This document shows, in pieces, positions 61,856 through 64,000 of a DNA stretch of 64,000 nucleotides. A program made the translations under genes and the position numbers. The notes beneath the pieces are model-generated. The model did not search any database and was not told the DNA's origin. It worked only from the letters and a program-made list of their open reading frames with translations. The DNA is from Enoplosus armatus (lineage: Eukaryota; Chordata; Actinopteri; Centrarchiformes; Enoplosidae). Location of the stretch: contig NC_092189.1 of the NCBI RefSeq assembly GCF_043641665.1, positions 19,325,333 through 19,389,332 of the forward strand, in the 5' to 3' direction. Each line of letters begins with the position of its first letter. The first letter of the stretch is position 1.

Positions 61856-63340
61856 ATGTATATATTTTATTGGTACGTAGCTGAACCATCCATCATACAC
61901 TGAGTTAGGTCATCCAAGCAATCAAAGCAGATAGAAATTTCCCCTGTATTTAAACATGTATTTTACACCACCACGGTTGCAAGCAAATGTGAAAAACAAA
62001 TTACCATTATTGTGAAGGAATATTATCTAATATCTTTTTTGCAATGTCTTTATTGTAAGAATATGATTGAATTGTACTGCAGGTTGCAACCTGCTGTTAC
62101 CTTTATTCTGCAAAGAGGTGATTGCCATAAAGCTGAAACTATGTTCTGATGTAACCTGTTATTTGAAGATGATTCACATCGATTTCATACTCTTACTTAA
62201 ACCATTCAGTGACCCCTTGTGCCCTCTGTATGGAAGCATCTGCACTCCACTCATTTATTCAAGTTATTTTGCTTGTCTGTATCAGCAGTTAAAATACTTT
62301 TTTATTTCAAATATAATGCAAGTAAAGGACAGACCTGAGCACTTGCCACTCCTGGTCTCTCATATCATTGAATCCTACTTCCATTACTTGTCAAAGGCAG
62401 CTTGATTTTAGACTTGAGGACTTTTCACCAAGAGGCTTCATCAGTTTGTCCTCCCAGCTATATGCGAGTCCCACCCATTAGGATATATCTACATATGTAG
62501 TGATGAGGAGAGTCTCAGGGCAGACTCACACTGAAGACATACACTGTACCTAATAAATGATTCATATATTTGAATGTCATTTCAGCTCTCCCTAGCTGGT
62601 ACCACAGCTGGTCATCCTCTCTTAGAGAACACAATAGAGTAATGTCACAAAGTTTAAATTATAGCCTCAATTTTAAACATTTATTTACATTATCAGAAAA
62701 TCTCAAGTATGAAAATGATTTTCAGTATGCAGACAACAAGTTTGACAGCAGTTCAGAGGGGGTAAAGGAGTAGCGTCTGACTGACTGACCTGAATTTTCA
62801 TCGAAATGACTGTAGTGGAGAAGTCATTAGAAGTCTTTTCACGTGTGTCTTGTATTAATGGATACTGTTAAAACAAAAATGCTTAGGCTAGCTCAGCAGA
62901 AATGTGCTGATATGCAGATAAAAGGAAATCCTTGGATTTAGTATGCAACCACCAAAACTCAATTCACTCAATTCAAAGGGTGTTCTTTATTTTCTTCTTT
63001 CTTCTTCTTGTAAAGCAATGATCAGTTAATCATGGTCAATCTTAAGGCCTTTTTTTTTGCAGTGAGTGAGATTTGTCAGAAATAAAAGTCAAACAGCATC
63101 CATTGCTCTCCTGTGCAACACATTTCTTATGTTTGTCAAGCTTCATTAATCTCCCCGTTCAATCGCATCCACTGCAGTCCTTGAAAATACTTTCCACTTT
63201 CACAACTGGTCCTTGGAGGCACTCTGAGAAACGTAGCGGCAGAGGAGAGAGAAGGCTTGGTTGAGGGAGGTGGTGGGAAAAAAAACTCCCATTGATTTTC
63301 CCATCATGACTTGAAATAGCATATTTATTGATTGCTTATA
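61856..63340. other. Non-coding stretch, no gene seen
   Basis: Unique-looking AT-rich sequence. A 112-codon plus frame (62067-62405) has no domain and is treated as chance. A T-run of 8 is near 63051. Confidence 0.55.
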
Positions 63341-63362
63341 GGGAGGGGGAGGGGTGAAGGGT
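63341..63362 (+). other. G-quadruplex motif
   Basis: Four G-runs (3, 5, 4 and 3 Gs) separated by loops of A, A and TGAA fit the G3+N1-7 pattern on the plus strand. It is the clearest four-run motif I found in the window. A possible role (replication, transcription) is not shown by context, since no promoter or gene is recognisable nearby. Confidence 0.8.
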
Positions 63363-64000
63363 GAAGGTTGCTGAGGAATGGTGTGATGTTGCTGAAGGCA
63401 GTCAGCCTATTCTCTCAGCTTAGGTCAGCACAGGTCTGCTGAAAGGTTCGGATGCTGACCCTTCTGCTAGGATGCAACATAAAATGTTTCAAAACCTAAT
63501 TGACATTCTTTGTATTTAGCAGATCGATATCCTTGCACTGGGCAACTTACTGTCAGGGAGTGAAATAATTTAGCTGGCTTAAAAGGTGAAAAAAAAATCT
63601 GTGTTGCTTGATAGGTAATATATTAATATTGTATGGGTTGTTTCAAGTTGATTGCACTTTTGACCTCACTCAACTGCAATGTCACGTTGCACTTAAGCAT
63701 AATGCTGCATCAGTTTTGAAGTGTGAAGGTTTCTTCTTGGTTGGTGAAGAAAGCAGCAAGTACGTCTTAAGCACTTCAAAAGGCCGGTCACACAAGCAGA
63801 ACAATTTCCTAATCAATTCAGTTTAATTCCAGAGATCAGCGGATTCAAAGAAAAGCTTTGTGAAATGATATTGTCCTGTGAGTAATCTAGCTAGCCATCT
63901 TGCAAAGCCACAGTTCGCTGGTGAGCAAGTGAGCTTATTTGGAGAATTATTGCAACTGACCGACGCTAGCAGTTTCTCAGCTGGCTAATGTGCCAAGTTA
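63363..64000. other. Non-coding end of window
   Basis: Unique-looking sequence with a 72-codon chance frame (63608-63826). Nothing supported. Confidence 0.55.

Noticed and set aside
1..64000. CRISPR arrays, bacterial operons, phage or plasmid modules, endogenous retroviral genes, rRNA genes, intact tRNA genes
   Set aside because: None seen. No regularly spaced palindromic direct repeats, no gene clusters, no viral protein landmarks, and the only tRNA-like sequences are parts of SINEs.

Overview
The window reads as non-coding DNA from a teleost fish genome, most likely a spiny-rayed (percomorph) species. I infer this from the AT-rich composition, the lack of any bacterial-style gene packing, and many sequences I recognise as dispersed repeats of percomorph genomes. 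These include foldback MITEs, tRNA-derived SINEs, decayed LINE fragments, the GCTAGCATG-ending repeat and long GT/CA microsatellites. The species and chromosomal position cannot be read from the sequence.

I found no protein-coding gene or convincing exon. The longest open frames (166 and 155 codons, minus strand, at 22.9-23.4 kb and 40.4-40.8 kb) show no recognisable domain and no repeat of a known protein pattern, and such lengths are expected by chance in 64 kb. The only recognisable protein remnants are two broken LINE fragments: an endonuclease piece near 25.7 kb and a reverse-transcriptase piece near 45.2-45.6 kb. The window is probably a large intron or an intergenic desert.

Layout. 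0-10 kb: mostly unique sequence with a GT/poly-G microsatellite, one dispersed repeat and three TTAA-flanked MITEs (3.35, 6.24 and 8.52 kb). 10-22 kb: unique DNA with short LINE tails, microsatellites, a 58-66 bp minisatellite at 19.6 kb and a CACTTTAC-ended MITE at 22.1 kb. 22-31 kb: a dispersed repeat, a sequence block that looks conserved-element-like (24.1-24.6 kb), an internally deleted LINE (25.2-26.2 kb) and a GC-rich 79 bp inverted-repeat pair bracketing 29.9-30.8 kb. 31-45 kb: mostly unique, with a few old repeats and CA/TA microsatellites. 45-49 kb: the most structured segment, with a LINE RT relic, a pyrimidine tract and a large inverted duplication (46.06-46.86 against 47.78-48.39 kb) whose loop holds a SINE. 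49-64 kb: old dispersed repeats, a tRNA-derived SINE at 56.4 kb, an ATTAATC-type MITE at 61.6 kb and a G-quadruplex motif at 63.34 kb.

No new biological system is evident. The items most worth a second look are the large inverted duplication, the GC-rich inverted pair at 29.9/30.7 kb, the set of TTAA-flanked MITEs and the minisatellite. Names of repeat families come from memory of fish genomes, not from a database search.
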